NCBI RefSeq assembly: GCF_014905615.1
Contig: NZ_AQGU01000025.1
Location: 682,001 to 746,000, forward strand
Direction: 5' to 3'
Source of the DNA: Pseudoalteromonas aliena SW19
Lineage (GTDB): Bacteria > Pseudomonadota > Gammaproteobacteria > Enterobacterales > Alteromonadaceae
Length of the DNA: 64,000 nucleotides
Part shown: positions 42,029 through 51,701 of the stretch, one piece after another
How the letters are laid out: each line of letters starts with the position of its first letter
Position numbering within the stretch: position 1 is the stretch's first letter
Program-made: the position numbers and the translations under genes
The notes under the pieces: model-generated
Database searches by the model: none
Seen by the model: only the letters and a program-made list of their open reading frames with translations
What the model was told of the DNA's origin: nothing

Positions 42029-43171
42029 CTATAGGTGTTGGTGGTTTATTGCATAATGTTTAAAATATTCAGTATTTTCAGAGTAACTAATTAACTCAGA
42101 GTAAAATAAATTGTTTTTACCAAAGGCTTGTGTACATGTTTGCTGAGCTAAAATATCGTAATCACCATTAACCTCTAATATTAGAGGACCATTTTCGATT
42201 AAAACAATATCCCAACCTAATGACCTAACATTTGGAAATTGCAAAGCTGCTTCTTTAACCATATTAATGATCTCGTCCCAATATGGAATCTCTAGGCCAG
42301 AAAAAGAAACACCTGTGTCAGGATGCTCTGAATATAAATTCTTACAATAGTCGATACCCTGTGAGCTTAAGGCTCCAGTTTGAATATTAACATTAACTCC
42401 TATTCCGCCTTGTTTACCAGACCAATTATCAACCTTACGACCATTTCTTCCAATTCGTAAATACGCTGAATTTATAATTACTTCGCCAGATTTTGCAAGC
42501 AGTGAATCTACTCTAATCGTATTTACAGCTTCAGGGTATAAACGGTGATTAAATGAATGCTGTTGTATTTTTTCTTCAATTAAATAACTGCCAGAATATT
42601 CAGAGAATAGCTTTTTAAGTAACTCTGTTGAGTCATAGGTATCTCCTGACACTTCAAACTTTTTGGCAATATTTGTATTTACATTTATTACATTTACTCC
42701 AGCACCCTGTTGCGAATCGATTACCGGTTTAATCACTATAGCATCAGCTGTAATGGCATTTAATATAACTTCAGCGTTCACGCTATTAAGCCCTTTATAC
42801 TCATTTGTAAAAGCATTATGCGAAATAACATTAATTAACTTTGCAGTCGGTATGCCGGCATCGGCCATCAACTTATGAAATAAAAATTTATCATCTGCAA
42901 ACACTGTATACCTACAATCGTTTATATAATCTTGTCTAAATTGAGCAAAAAGCAAACCAGTTGAATATAGCTTGACTTCATCTAAGCTTTTATTTTTTTT
43001 GTAGCCATCATATTTAAAATAGTTATGGGGCCAATATTTTATTGCTCGCGCTAATAAATAGAGCTCTTTAATTTGTTGTAATAGTGGTTTTCTTTCCTTG
43101 TCACGGAACATTTTAATTATAAATTCATTATAAAAATAAGTGACTCTACTTTTGTTAATAATATTGAACAC
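42029..43171 (-). CDS. ATP-grasp protein of polysaccharide locus (copy 1)
   Basis: About 380 residues, related in size and order of motifs to the sugar-transfer-associated ATP-grasp family: VIKPVIDSQQGAGVNVI (ATP-binding loop), LIEEKIQQH, NTIRVDSL, and LGWDIVLIENGPLILEVNGD (metal-binding end). Such enzymes join a carboxylate to an amine or similar nucleophile via an acyl phosphate. The GTG at 43171 is preferred: AAGGA is 7 bases upstream and it clears the tagA stop; the frame is open to a GTG at 43198 with a poor site. A paralogue lies at 46177-47316. Confidence 0.85.
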   Translation of the reverse strand: MFNIINKSRVTYFYNEFIIKMFRDKERKPLLQQIKELYLLARAIKYWPHNYFKYDGYKKNKSLDEVKLYSTGLLFAQFRQDYINDCRYTVFADDKFLFHKLMADAGIPTAKLINVISHNAFTNEYKGLNSVNAEVILNAITADAIVIKPVIDSQQGAGVNVINVNTNIAKKFEVSGDTYDSTELLKKLFSEYSGSYLIEEKIQQHSFNHRLYPEAVNTIRVDSLLAKSGEVIINSAYLRIGRNGRKVDNWSGKQGGIGVNVNIQTGALSSQGIDYCKNLYSEHPDTGVSFSGLEIPYWDEIINMVKEAALQFPNVRSLGWDIVLIENGPLILEVNGDYDILAQQTCTQAFGKNNLFYSELISYSENTEYFKHYAINHQHL

Positions 43172-43172
43172 A

Positions 43173-43910
43173 TCAACTTCCTTTTTTAAATTTTTCACTT
43201 AGTAATAATATTATAAATTTAGTGTTCGTCACTAAATAACGTTTCCACATCCGACCTGGTTCTTGTATAACTCTGTATAGCCACTCTAAGCCTGCTTTTT
43301 GCATCCATAGCGGTGCGCGTTTAACTTTACCAGCGACTACATCAAACGTGCCACCTACGCCCATTACAAAGTCAACACCTAGTTTATCTTGCCATTTATT
43401 AATAAAATTTTCTTTTTTAGGGGATGTGATAGCAACAAACAACAACTTCGCGCCCGATTCTCTTATTTTAGTGACTACAGCCTCTTCATCTTCCCAAAAG
43501 TACCCGTCGTTATAACCTGCTATGGTTAAATCAGGATTGTGTGCTTTCACTTTACTTACTGTTTCACTTACAACCTCTTGTGTTGCGCCCAGTAAAAAAA
43601 CAGGGAAGTTTCGTTTTGCGCTCATCGCTAATAGCTCATGAAATAAGTCAACGCCTGCAACGCGTTCTGGCACATCATGCCCTAAAAAACGTGCGCCAAA
43701 AACAACGCCCATACCATCAATATTAATTAAATCACACGCTTTAACCGACTCAGCTAAAACAGGATCTTTTTGCATGTTTACTATTTTTGCAACATTTACC
43801 ACAACGTGTTGTAAAAACTCTTTTTTTTCTATTCTATTTTCGATAAAAGACACTGTTTCTTGCATTGTAGCAATGTCCATCGGGGCCTTTAAAAATTCGA
43901 TGCGTTTCAT
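43173..43910 (-). CDS. WecG/TagA/CpsF-family glycosyltransferase
   Basis: 245 residues of the GT26 family, with DGMGVVFGARFLG, ERVAGVDLF, and VGVGGTFDVVAGKVKRAP. The family transfers N-acetylmannosamine(uronic acid) to the lipid-linked acceptor. That fits wecB and wecC in the same operon, which would make UDP-ManNAc and UDP-ManNAcA. Counterpart of VpsK in Vibrio. Confidence 0.92.
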   Translation of the reverse strand: MKRIEFLKAPMDIATMQETVSFIENRIEKKEFLQHVVVNVAKIVNMQKDPVLAESVKACDLINIDGMGVVFGARFLGHDVPERVAGVDLFHELLAMSAKRNFPVFLLGATQEVVSETVSKVKAHNPDLTIAGYNDGYFWEDEEAVVTKIRESGAKLLFVAITSPKKENFINKWQDKLGVDFVMGVGGTFDVVAGKVKRAPLWMQKAGLEWLYRVIQEPGRMWKRYLVTNTKFIILLLSEKFKKGS

Positions 43911-43956
43911 TAATATAATCCATTCTTAAATAGTGCTTAGCTTAAACAGTTACGTG

Positions 43957-45126
43957 CTACTTGTTAGATTTATTGCGATTAAAAAAGGCAAATGAATAAT
44001 ATACCCATGCCTGAGTCCAACGCACATAATCTACTTTATTGGTGAAGTGTTTGTTTTTTTGATAAATAAAGCGCTGGTGTGTTGGTAAATACAAAGTTTC
44101 AATAGAGCGATTAATTATCTTTTCTGCCATTGCGAAATCTTCTGCTGTTTTACCTACTTTTAAAAGGGTAAAAATAGCTTGCGACACGCAGTGCATGTCT
44201 AGTGGATAGCGATTATTGTTGTAGTATTTAGCCGTACCATCTTCTTCAAAAAGATGCACTTTATAGTATTGTAAACCAAGGTCGATAGCCGTTTTAAATT
44301 CGTCTGTAACTAAAGCATCACTTAATAAAGTCAAGGCTTCTAGATTATATCCAGTATGAAAACCATCAATAAATTGGTGGTGGTGTCTTGCGCCGTAAAC
44401 CCAAGACCCATCAGTGCCTTGTTCTGATACTGTTTGTCTAGCCGCACTAAGTGCTAGCTTTTTATACTCTTGATTATCTGTAAGTGCAGCGACTTTAGCC
44501 ACCCAAGCAGCTCCCCAAAGATTAGCATTATGAACAAATGCAGTTTCACCCGGTATATAACCAAAAAACTGCCTCCCATCAAGCTCGGTGTATAAAGTTT
44601 TAACAATAAAATGCGCGCTATCGAGTGCCGGCTCGCTATATTTGGTTTTCCCTGTTATTTCACTTAATGCATATAGAGCCTGCGCTACATAAATAGTGGT
44701 AATAACATTTGGTTTACCTTTGGGAACAAAGAATGCGCGTGCATTCCAATCAAAATGATAACCCCAGCAGCTATGCTGCCATAATTCTCGATCACTTTGT
44801 TGAGTTAACAACCAGTCGGCTAGCTGTATTGCTTCATCTAAATATACTTGCTCATTCGTTGCTTTATAGTCTTCTAATAAGCCTAAAATAAATAAGCCAA
44901 TCCCCTTCGGATTACGCTTTTTAGGTATACCAAATAAAGGACGTAAATTGATGGCTAAACGCTTATGTAATTGAATCCATGCAAGACCAAAAATGCCTTT
45001 TTTAAAACCTGGAAACCAATTGAAAAAGCGACTGTTTAATCCATCAAATGGATCTTGCCCTGCGTAGTCATGCTTTTTTGCTGCAGAAATTATTTTTTCA
45101 GCGATCAAATCAACTTGGTTATTCAC
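43957..45126 (-). CDS. Alpha/alpha-toroid protein, possible polysaccharide-modifying enzyme
   Basis: 389 residues, repeated helical hairpins with conserved aromatic and His residues (WQHSCWGYHFDWNARAFF, ARHHHQFIDGFHTGYNLEAL, YPLDMHCVSQAIFTL), as in six-hairpin glycosidase or uronyl epimerase/lyase folds. No signal peptide, so it would act in the cytoplasm, perhaps on lipid-linked repeats or on nucleotide sugars. Family-level fold is fairly clear; the reaction is not. Its stop overlaps nothing and its start overlaps the GT4 gene by 4 bp. Confidence 0.7.
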   Translation of the reverse strand: MNNQVDLIAEKIISAAKKHDYAGQDPFDGLNSRFFNWFPGFKKGIFGLAWIQLHKRLAINLRPLFGIPKKRNPKGIGLFILGLLEDYKATNEQVYLDEAIQLADWLLTQQSDRELWQHSCWGYHFDWNARAFFVPKGKPNVITTIYVAQALYALSEITGKTKYSEPALDSAHFIVKTLYTELDGRQFFGYIPGETAFVHNANLWGAAWVAKVAALTDNQEYKKLALSAARQTVSEQGTDGSWVYGARHHHQFIDGFHTGYNLEALTLLSDALVTDEFKTAIDLGLQYYKVHLFEEDGTAKYYNNNRYPLDMHCVSQAIFTLLKVGKTAEDFAMAEKIINRSIETLYLPTHQRFIYQKNKHFTNKVDYVRWTQAWVYYSFAFFNRNKSNK

Positions 45127-46175
45127 TTTACGTTCTCGTTTATTAATTTTTGATAATAATTAGATAATGTTTCAGCCACTACGTCGTCTTTAAAGCATGC
45201 TAAAAATTTTAGCTTGGCCATTTCACCTAGTTGCTGTCGTTTATCTGTATTTTGTGCAAGTTCGCTAAGTGCTATAGCTATTTGCTCTATATTACCTGGT
45301 TGCACCAATAAACCTTGTACATCATCCGTTATAGCATCCTCTACAGCCCCAACCGGCGTAGTTACAACAGGTAAACCTACCGACATAGCTTCAAGAATGC
45401 TCATAGGTAATCCTTCTGCGTAGCTTGGTAAGACAACAACGTCAGTACGAGCTAATAAATCAAGCTTTTGCGTTTTGTTTATCCAACCTAAAAACTCTAC
45501 TTTATTCAACACATCTAACTCTTCGCACAAACTAATTAAGCTATCCACATCACCATTACCTGCAATTAATAACCGTGCATTTTCATTTTTAGATATTGCA
45601 AAAGCGTGGATTAAATCTTTGATTCCTTTTCGTTCACTAAGCTCCCCCATAAACGTAAAGTTGCATGTAGTATGCTGTAATTTATTGAGCACTAATTCGG
45701 GAACAGGGTTATGTAAAATATCCCACTTTTCTCCTGTAGCGTTTTGCAATACATCTGTCCAATGGTTACCCAGACATAACCTGAGATCATAAAAGCTAAA
45801 AATATAATCTATATACCTTTTTTTTATACCGGATGCATTTTTATAATACGAATCTAAATTTGCTGCATGATTTTGGTAGATTATTGGTATTCTGAAGAGC
45901 TTTAACCAAAGTGCATAGTAACTTTTACGTAATACACTACCACCATGAATGTGAGCCACTTTATAATTATCAAAAATAAGTAAAAAAGGGAACGAAATAA
46001 AAGCGCACAGTGTGCTAACAAGCTTTTTAAATTTATTGCCAGGCTTATTTGTATAAAAATAATTTATATTATATTTTGAGTTTAAAAAATCATTCTTCAT
46101 AAACGTGCTCACAACTGAGGCAACTCCCCCCTGCCCTTTACAACTAACACTTATGACTAATACTTTTTCTTTCAT
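45123..46175 (-). CDS. Glycosyltransferase family 4
   Basis: 350 residues, GT-B fold. N-terminal acceptor domain, C-terminal donor domain with LSERKGIKDLIHAF and the E-x7-E signature region (SYAEGLPMSILEAMSVGLPVV). It adds one sugar to the lipid-linked repeat on the cytoplasmic side. Donor unknown. Tight overlap with the next gene marks the operon. Confidence 0.92.
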   Translation of the reverse strand: MKEKVLVISVSCKGQGGVASVVSTFMKNDFLNSKYNINYFYTNKPGNKFKKLVSTLCAFISFPFLLIFDNYKVAHIHGGSVLRKSYYALWLKLFRIPIIYQNHAANLDSYYKNASGIKKRYIDYIFSFYDLRLCLGNHWTDVLQNATGEKWDILHNPVPELVLNKLQHTTCNFTFMGELSERKGIKDLIHAFAISKNENARLLIAGNGDVDSLISLCEELDVLNKVEFLGWINKTQKLDLLARTDVVVLPSYAEGLPMSILEAMSVGLPVVTTPVGAVEDAITDDVQGLLVQPGNIEQIAIALSELAQNTDKRQQLGEMAKLKFLACFKDDVVAETLSNYYQKLINENVK

Positions 46176-46176
46176 C

Positions 46177-47316
46177 CTACTTCCCTTTAAAATTATGAAT
46201 GTTTTTTAAAAATTTTGGTTCACCACTTACAAAATAATCTTTTAACCCACCTACGCCAGCTTGCGTATGGTCAATGCCAAAAAGTGTGTTTGCTTCAATA
46301 ATTTTAATACCATCTTCCGTTAGAGCAATATCCCAACCAACAAGGTTTATTTGCGTTAACTTTTGTGCTGTAATCAAAATTTGTTGCTTAACAACTTGCC
46401 AGTTAGGTATTTCTAAAAGGGAAAAGTCAAAGTAAGAATCGGGGTGTTTGTTATACCTTTCAATACCAAACTCATATGTGGCAAAAGGCCTGAGCCCTTT
46501 TCCTGTATTTAAATCAATCCCTATTAATAGTCCACCTGCAGAGCTATTATCTATTTCTCTTCCTGCTGTGCCCATTCTTAAAGTTGCGGCAATAAAATCA
46601 ACACTACCATCATCATTTCTTACGGTAATTGCCCTTAAGGTATTCACACTATTGGAATAAACCGCATCTAAGTAAGAATGCTGCTCAATCGCTGCTTCAA
46701 CTACATAGTCGCCACTTAAGGCCTGCAAATAGTTATAAGTTATCTTTTTATCGTTATATTCATAACCTTCACTTGTACGTTTCGCAATAATTATCCCTTT
46801 GCCACCTCTTCCCATAACCGGCTTGATAAACAATTTTTTGCAAGTCAAGGTATTAAACATTTGTCCAATTTTTTCTGAAGTTAGCTCTTCATTTTTAAAT
46901 GAAGTCAGCTTGCCATCACTTTTCACCACTACAATATTTGATTGCTGTAAGCCGATATTATTGAACAATTTATTCATTGAAATTTTGTTTTCGATGAGGG
47001 GAATTACAGCCTTTACATTATCGTATTGAGGAAAAATCACTTTATAAAAATAATATGAAGGTATATATTTTTTCATTTCATCTAAAGTTAAATGACAATC
47101 TAAAGAGTAAAAATCATGGGTATAATATTGGGTTGGTATATAATCCCAATACTCTTTTAATTGCTTTAACTCATTTTTTATAACAGAGTCAGGCTTTTTA
47201 TTTAATGCTGTTTTAAAACGTTTAAAATGCTGCTTCATACGATCATTTGTTAAATAATGATAATAAAAACGAATGTGATCTAAAACTTTGTGCTTTGTGT
47301 AAGAAATTAGGTTCAT
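46177..47316 (-). CDS. ATP-grasp protein of polysaccharide locus (copy 2)
   Basis: 379 residues with ATP-grasp elements: KLFIKPVMGRGGKGIIIA (ATP loop), YVVEAAIEQH, NTLRAITVR, and LVGWDIALTEDGIKIIEANT (metal ligands). It resembles the 42029-43171 protein along its length (same motif order; both with INTGAL/INTGKG-type sequences before the C-terminal lobe), so the two are paralogues. Likely forms an amide or ester on a sugar or a precursor. It lies next to a PaaK-like adenylating enzyme. Confidence 0.85.
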   Translation of the reverse strand: MNLISYTKHKVLDHIRFYYHYLTNDRMKQHFKRFKTALNKKPDSVIKNELKQLKEYWDYIPTQYYTHDFYSLDCHLTLDEMKKYIPSYYFYKVIFPQYDNVKAVIPLIENKISMNKLFNNIGLQQSNIVVVKSDGKLTSFKNEELTSEKIGQMFNTLTCKKLFIKPVMGRGGKGIIIAKRTSEGYEYNDKKITYNYLQALSGDYVVEAAIEQHSYLDAVYSNSVNTLRAITVRNDDGSVDFIAATLRMGTAGREIDNSSAGGLLIGIDLNTGKGLRPFATYEFGIERYNKHPDSYFDFSLLEIPNWQVVKQQILITAQKLTQINLVGWDIALTEDGIKIIEANTLFGIDHTQAGVGGLKDYFVSGEPKFLKNIHNFKGK

Positions 47317-47327
47317 GGTTATCCCTA

Positions 47328-48662
47328 TTATAATAAACAGATTGCTTGTCGTATTTTTCCATTTTTCGTTCTCGGGATAGACTTAACCTCTTGAATTTTA
47401 AATGAAATAGATTTACCAAGCCTTTCTTTAGCATTTTTAGTTAAAATTGAGCATTGCTCGTTATTAAATTTATTTTTGTCTGTAACTACCAAAATTGTAA
47501 TTTCATTTTTCTTATCTTGAATAAACTGTGAGGCAATTAAACCATCAACACCTTTAGGTATGTGATTTAATATATGAACTTTCTGACCATCTTCAGCAAT
47601 TAAATAATCTCCCATTCGCCCTTCAATAGAATCAATGATGGGAAATACACGCCCGCATGGACACGATGTTTCATCTGATAATAAAACGTGGTCGCCTGTT
47701 TTATAGCGTACTAAGGGGTAAAGAGAATTGTTAAAATTAGTACCGACAATTTCAGCTCTATCTCGTCCATTTTCAGCTTTCCCTGCAGGCAATAATTCTA
47801 CGTGAGCGTAGTCTGTTAATATGTGATATCGGCCATGTTCACAACTGGCAATTGCAGCTACACGCTCAAATAACCCATACCAATCAAATACGGTGCATTT
47901 AAATCTTCTCTCGACTAATGCTTTGTCTTCTTTGCTAAGAGACTCTGACGAGGTAATGATTGACTTTAAAGTACCTTGATAATAGGTGTCATTACTCTCT
48001 AAATGCTTTGCCAGCGTAACAATAGACGATGGATACGCTTGAATCGCTTTGACCCCATAGTTTTGCATTGCATTTAAATAGCCATCTAGGTTTTTTTGTG
48101 CGAGATGAAATGAAGATAATAAAATCATATTTTCAAAATACGAGTAACGCCAAAAAGGGCCTTTTTTTTGCTCTTGTGGGACAATCATATCGCCGCGCAA
48201 CCACGCTCGTTTGTCGTTATGCTCAATTCCAGCCCAGTGCATCATTCTATTTATAAAGGCTTGCTCAGTAATTACCGATTGCATATTTTGTGGAATAGAT
48301 AATGGAGCGCCAGTCGTGCCACTGGTTGACCCTTTAACAACCACACCTGATTTATTAGGCGATAAAAACCTATCTTTATTGCTATTTACCTCAGCCTTAT
48401 CAATGTAAGGAAACGTATTTATATCATCGGCAAAGCGTTGATAAAAAGCGATGTTACGTTGCGCTTCTGTTAGTACGTTTTTAAGGGTTTTACTTTGATA
48501 TTGCTTTAGCGCCTCTGAGTCATAGTCATGGGCAATTAGCTCTTTGGTGAGCTGCTCACACTCTTTATTTTCTCTCAGTTTTTTGCGTATAAATGCTCTT
48601 GAACTTAATAAAATATTTTGAATAAAAACTGGGCTCAACTTATATACTTTGCTGGTAAACAT
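47328..48662 (-). CDS. PaaK/CapK-like adenylate-forming enzyme
   Basis: 444 residues of the phenylacetate-CoA ligase-like family found in capsule loci (CapK). The AMP-binding loop GSTSGTTGAPLS, WYGLFERVAAIA and the YKTGDHVLL segment are visible, plus a zinc-like CEH...CPCGR pattern. It would activate a carboxylic acid as the adenylate, perhaps for transfer to the polymer by a neighbour (ATP-grasp or acyltransferase). The acid is unknown. It shares its start base with the hexapeptide gene stop (1-bp overlap). Confidence 0.88.
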   Translation of the reverse strand: MFTSKVYKLSPVFIQNILLSSRAFIRKKLRENKECEQLTKELIAHDYDSEALKQYQSKTLKNVLTEAQRNIAFYQRFADDINTFPYIDKAEVNSNKDRFLSPNKSGVVVKGSTSGTTGAPLSIPQNMQSVITEQAFINRMMHWAGIEHNDKRAWLRGDMIVPQEQKKGPFWRYSYFENMILLSSFHLAQKNLDGYLNAMQNYGVKAIQAYPSSIVTLAKHLESNDTYYQGTLKSIITSSESLSKEDKALVERRFKCTVFDWYGLFERVAAIASCEHGRYHILTDYAHVELLPAGKAENGRDRAEIVGTNFNNSLYPLVRYKTGDHVLLSDETSCPCGRVFPIIDSIEGRMGDYLIAEDGQKVHILNHIPKGVDGLIASQFIQDKKNEITILVVTDKNKFNNEQCSILTKNAKERLGKSISFKIQEVKSIPRTKNGKIRQAICLL

Positions 48663-49093
48663 TAATAATAATCCTTTGGATCAATGTCTGATTTGATGAT
48701 TTTCCCGGGGATCCCAGCAACTACGCTATTATCTGGAACATTCTTAACTACAACGCAGTTGGCACCTATGACGCAGTTATTCCCTATTGTTATTTCACCT
48801 AAAATCTTTGCGCCTGTCGCAATAAAGCAATTATCGCCAATGACGGGGACATTTATCGATTTAGATTTCCCACCAATAGTAACATTTGAACCTATTACAC
48901 AGTTTTTGCCGATCGTAGATCTTTTATGTATTACTACCCCAATTCCACCGTATGCGAATACAGTATTCGTGCCGATGCTAGTCTCAGAAAAAATAGCCGA
49001 GTTATGTATAAGCCGAATTAAAATATTGAAAACCTTGGGAAGCAAAGGGATCTTATGTCTGTGTAAATAATTACCTATGTGATAAAGCTTCAT
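48662..49093 (-). CDS. Hexapeptide-repeat acetyltransferase (CysE/VpsC-like)
   Basis: 143 residues, left-handed beta-helix repeats (IGKNCVIGSNVTIG; IGNNCVIGANCVVV) ending in VVAGIPGKIIK. Similar to serine O-acetyltransferase-type proteins in polysaccharide loci, without the long N-terminal helix domain of true CysE. It probably O- or N-acetylates a sugar. Counterparts in vps are VpsC/VpsG. Overlaps the polymerase-like gene by 4 bp. Confidence 0.9.
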   Translation of the reverse strand: MKLYHIGNYLHRHKIPLLPKVFNILIRLIHNSAIFSETSIGTNTVFAYGGIGVVIHKRSTIGKNCVIGSNVTIGGKSKSINVPVIGDNCFIATGAKILGEITIGNNCVIGANCVVVKNVPDNSVVAGIPGKIIKSDIDPKDYY

Positions 49094-50292
49094 CTTTTAT
49101 TCCCTATTGAATTATGAAGATACATTGCGCTAAATAAAAAAAGTAAGGCGGGAGTTTTAGTTGTTAGTGCATTATTTGTTAGTGACACCATAAAAAATAT
49201 AATCAATGCTGCACATAAACTTATATTATCTTTACTTGCTAGCTTAAAAGGAAGCCTATAACAGCTCACTATGAGTAACAGCGTACTTATCAATCCAAAG
49301 CTGACAACCCAACCTATTAAATAATTTTCGATAACATCTATTTCAATATAAAACGCGATATTACTAATTAGCTCTTGTGATGCACCAAATATCCATTCTA
49401 GTGGGCTTAATTGCTCCAATATAATAAACACATCAAACCGCGCTTGTGCACTGCCATCAACGTGTAACTTACTTAAAATACGTGACCCTATAGGTGTAAA
49501 AATAATAATCAGCGAAGTAAAAATGACCGCGCAAAAAGTGAGAGCTTGTAACGCGGCAAATCGCATTTTTGTCATTTTAATACCCTTCGTTAAAAATGCA
49601 GGTATTTTGGGAGCGACGAGTATAAATGTGCCTAAAAGAAAAACCCCGACCGCGGCCCTGCCGCCAAAAGCAAACAAGGCTAAAAAAATCACTGTAAAAT
49701 ATAGCAAGGTAGGAAAACGAGTTTGGTTCATTAAAAGTGGCGCTAAAGCAGCCGTAATTAATGCATTATTTAATGGATGCGTTAACAGCGCCGTTGAACG
49801 AAAATGACTAAAGCTTGAAAAGCTTACATCAACTAAAGTTTTACCCAAAATAAACTCTAAAATAGCAATCACTGCGTTAATAAATAATAAGTACGCCAAT
49901 AGTCGCAATAACTTTTTTTTATGTTCTGACTTTAGCTGACTTAGCAAATAAACGGCTAATAACGCAGCGACAATTGTATCAATTAAATAAGCCATTCCTG
50001 AGGTGCCAAATCTAAATAATCCATAAAATATCACCACAGAAATACTCAAGGTACTTACTAGCCAAGCACCTCTTAGCTCTTTGAGGTTTGCAAGCGGCTT
50101 ATTGAGCCCTTTTTTAAGCGTTAACAGTCCAATACAAAAAAATAGAATATAGCTCGTGATATGTATTTTCCCTAAAGGGCTACCGCCATCAGAAACATAC
50201 TGAATACCTAAATTTTCAAGTACATAACCACCAAAAATGAATGACAATAAAAAAACGCAAAACATTATTTTATAAATATTTTCACTTCTCAT
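49090..50292 (-). CDS. Wzy/VpsF-like polysaccharide polymerase
   Basis: 400 residues, about eleven hydrophobic helices, large periplasmic loop including GSAQARFDVFIILEQLSPLEWIFG. This topology is typical for Wzy-type polymerases and VpsF, which join lipid-linked repeat units in the periplasm. Sequence is poorly conserved in this class, so the call rests on topology and on its place between the flippase and transferase genes. Overlaps the flippase by 4 bp. Confidence 0.8.
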   Translation of the reverse strand: MRSENIYKIMFCVFLLSFIFGGYVLENLGIQYVSDGGSPLGKIHITSYILFFCIGLLTLKKGLNKPLANLKELRGAWLVSTLSISVVIFYGLFRFGTSGMAYLIDTIVAALLAVYLLSQLKSEHKKKLLRLLAYLLFINAVIAILEFILGKTLVDVSFSSFSHFRSTALLTHPLNNALITAALAPLLMNQTRFPTLLYFTVIFLALFAFGGRAAVGVFLLGTFILVAPKIPAFLTKGIKMTKMRFAALQALTFCAVIFTSLIIIFTPIGSRILSKLHVDGSAQARFDVFIILEQLSPLEWIFGASQELISNIAFYIEIDVIENYLIGWVVSFGLISTLLLIVSCYRLPFKLASKDNISLCAALIIFFMVSLTNNALTTKTPALLFLFSAMYLHNSIGNKR

Positions 50293-51701
50293 TTATTTAA
50301 AATCCATGTTTTACATTTTTTATAATTTAGTAGGGTAAGCACCAGTATAAATATGCATGCACCTATCATTACATCAAAAATAATATTTAAAATGGGTAAG
50401 TCAATTGAGATAAAATTATAAACACGAAGCTCAGGTAGCAAAATAGCCATACATACTGTTGAAAAAATAATTTTATATACTTGATTTGGTATAGGGTATT
50501 TATATCCTTTTTTAATAGACAACCATAACGCTACCCCGAATGAGACCAGACTTGCGCTTAAAAAAGCACTTGCTGCGCCTATCAAGCCATAAAGAGGGAT
50601 CAAGGTAAGTAATAAGGAAAGATTAATTATTAAAGAAAAAACACTGATTCTTGGCAGATATTTAGTATTTAAAGAAAACTGTAAACCATGGTCGATATAA
50701 TGCGCCTTTAAATTTATAACAAATACACCAGCGCACAAAATATAAATAATTGTAGGGCCTTGCGCCAAATACTCGTCACTTAATAATAGCTGAGTGATGG
50801 GCTCTGCCAAAATACAAAAACCAACTAAAGCAGGCATTGCAACACAAGTAAGTAAGGTTAAGTACTCGCCATGTGCTTTATAGAGCGCTGTTTTGTCGTT
50901 TATTTTCTTTGTTAGCTCAGGGTAACTTGGCAGTGCGACAACCATAAAAATAAGCGCACCAATACCAAGAAGAATATTTGATATAGCGGCGTAAATACCT
51001 GTTTGTGCTAAATCTAGGTAATCTGCGATAAAATATCGGTCTAAACGGCTTGATATTGCAGCAACTAAGCCGCTTGCCATTAGCGGTAAACCGTAAGCAA
51101 AAATAGCTTTAGCATCCACTGTTTTAAGCTTAGAGAAGCCTACACTTAAACGTTTAAAAACGCTGATACCCGCAACAACATAGCTAAAAGATAATGCGTA
51201 TAGTGCAAGTAAAATATCAGTATGTATAAACAACAAAGCACCGGTGAATACAATCGACATTATCGATTGAGTTAGTACCGCTATCCTATATTGATTTAAA
51301 CGTTCCATAACACGCGCTAATTCAAGATAAAATAAATACAATGCTTTAGTTAAAAAAAGCAAAAATGTCGCTATTGATGTATTAATACTTAATAGCTCTG
51401 TTAAGTGTAAACCTACAATAACTAACGCAAATGCAGGTAGTGTGCAACACAGTATTATTGAACACGCGATAGCAGCAAAATACGAATGTTGATCGCTACT
51501 TTTACTTGGGAGTAAACGCAGCATGCTTAAATTAATCCACTGAGCAGCAACGGCTCTGACAATTTCGACGGTAAGCAGCATTAATGCCAACATACCGTAT
51601 TCTGTAGTGGTTAATAGCTTAGTGTGAATACTTATTAAAGCAAAAACACTGATTGCAGCAAAAACTTGCACTGGTGCATATTTTAGTAGTGCTTTAAACA
51701 T
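50289..51701 (-). CDS. Wzx-type polysaccharide flippase
   Basis: 470 residues with 12-14 membrane helices, MATE/MOP superfamily pattern (FAAISVFALISIHTKLLTTTEYG start; RLDRYFIADYLDLAQTGIYA). It would move the lipid-linked repeat across the inner membrane. Counterpart of VpsE. Overlaps the GT4 gene by 8 bp. Confidence 0.9.
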   Translation of the reverse strand: MFKALLKYAPVQVFAAISVFALISIHTKLLTTTEYGMLALMLLTVEIVRAVAAQWINLSMLRLLPSKSSDQHSYFAAIACSIILCCTLPAFALVIVGLHLTELLSINTSIATFLLFLTKALYLFYLELARVMERLNQYRIAVLTQSIMSIVFTGALLFIHTDILLALYALSFSYVVAGISVFKRLSVGFSKLKTVDAKAIFAYGLPLMASGLVAAISSRLDRYFIADYLDLAQTGIYAAISNILLGIGALIFMVVALPSYPELTKKINDKTALYKAHGEYLTLLTCVAMPALVGFCILAEPITQLLLSDEYLAQGPTIIYILCAGVFVINLKAHYIDHGLQFSLNTKYLPRISVFSLIINLSLLLTLIPLYGLIGAASAFLSASLVSFGVALWLSIKKGYKYPIPNQVYKIIFSTVCMAILLPELRVYNFISIDLPILNIIFDVMIGACIFILVLTLLNYKKCKTWILNK

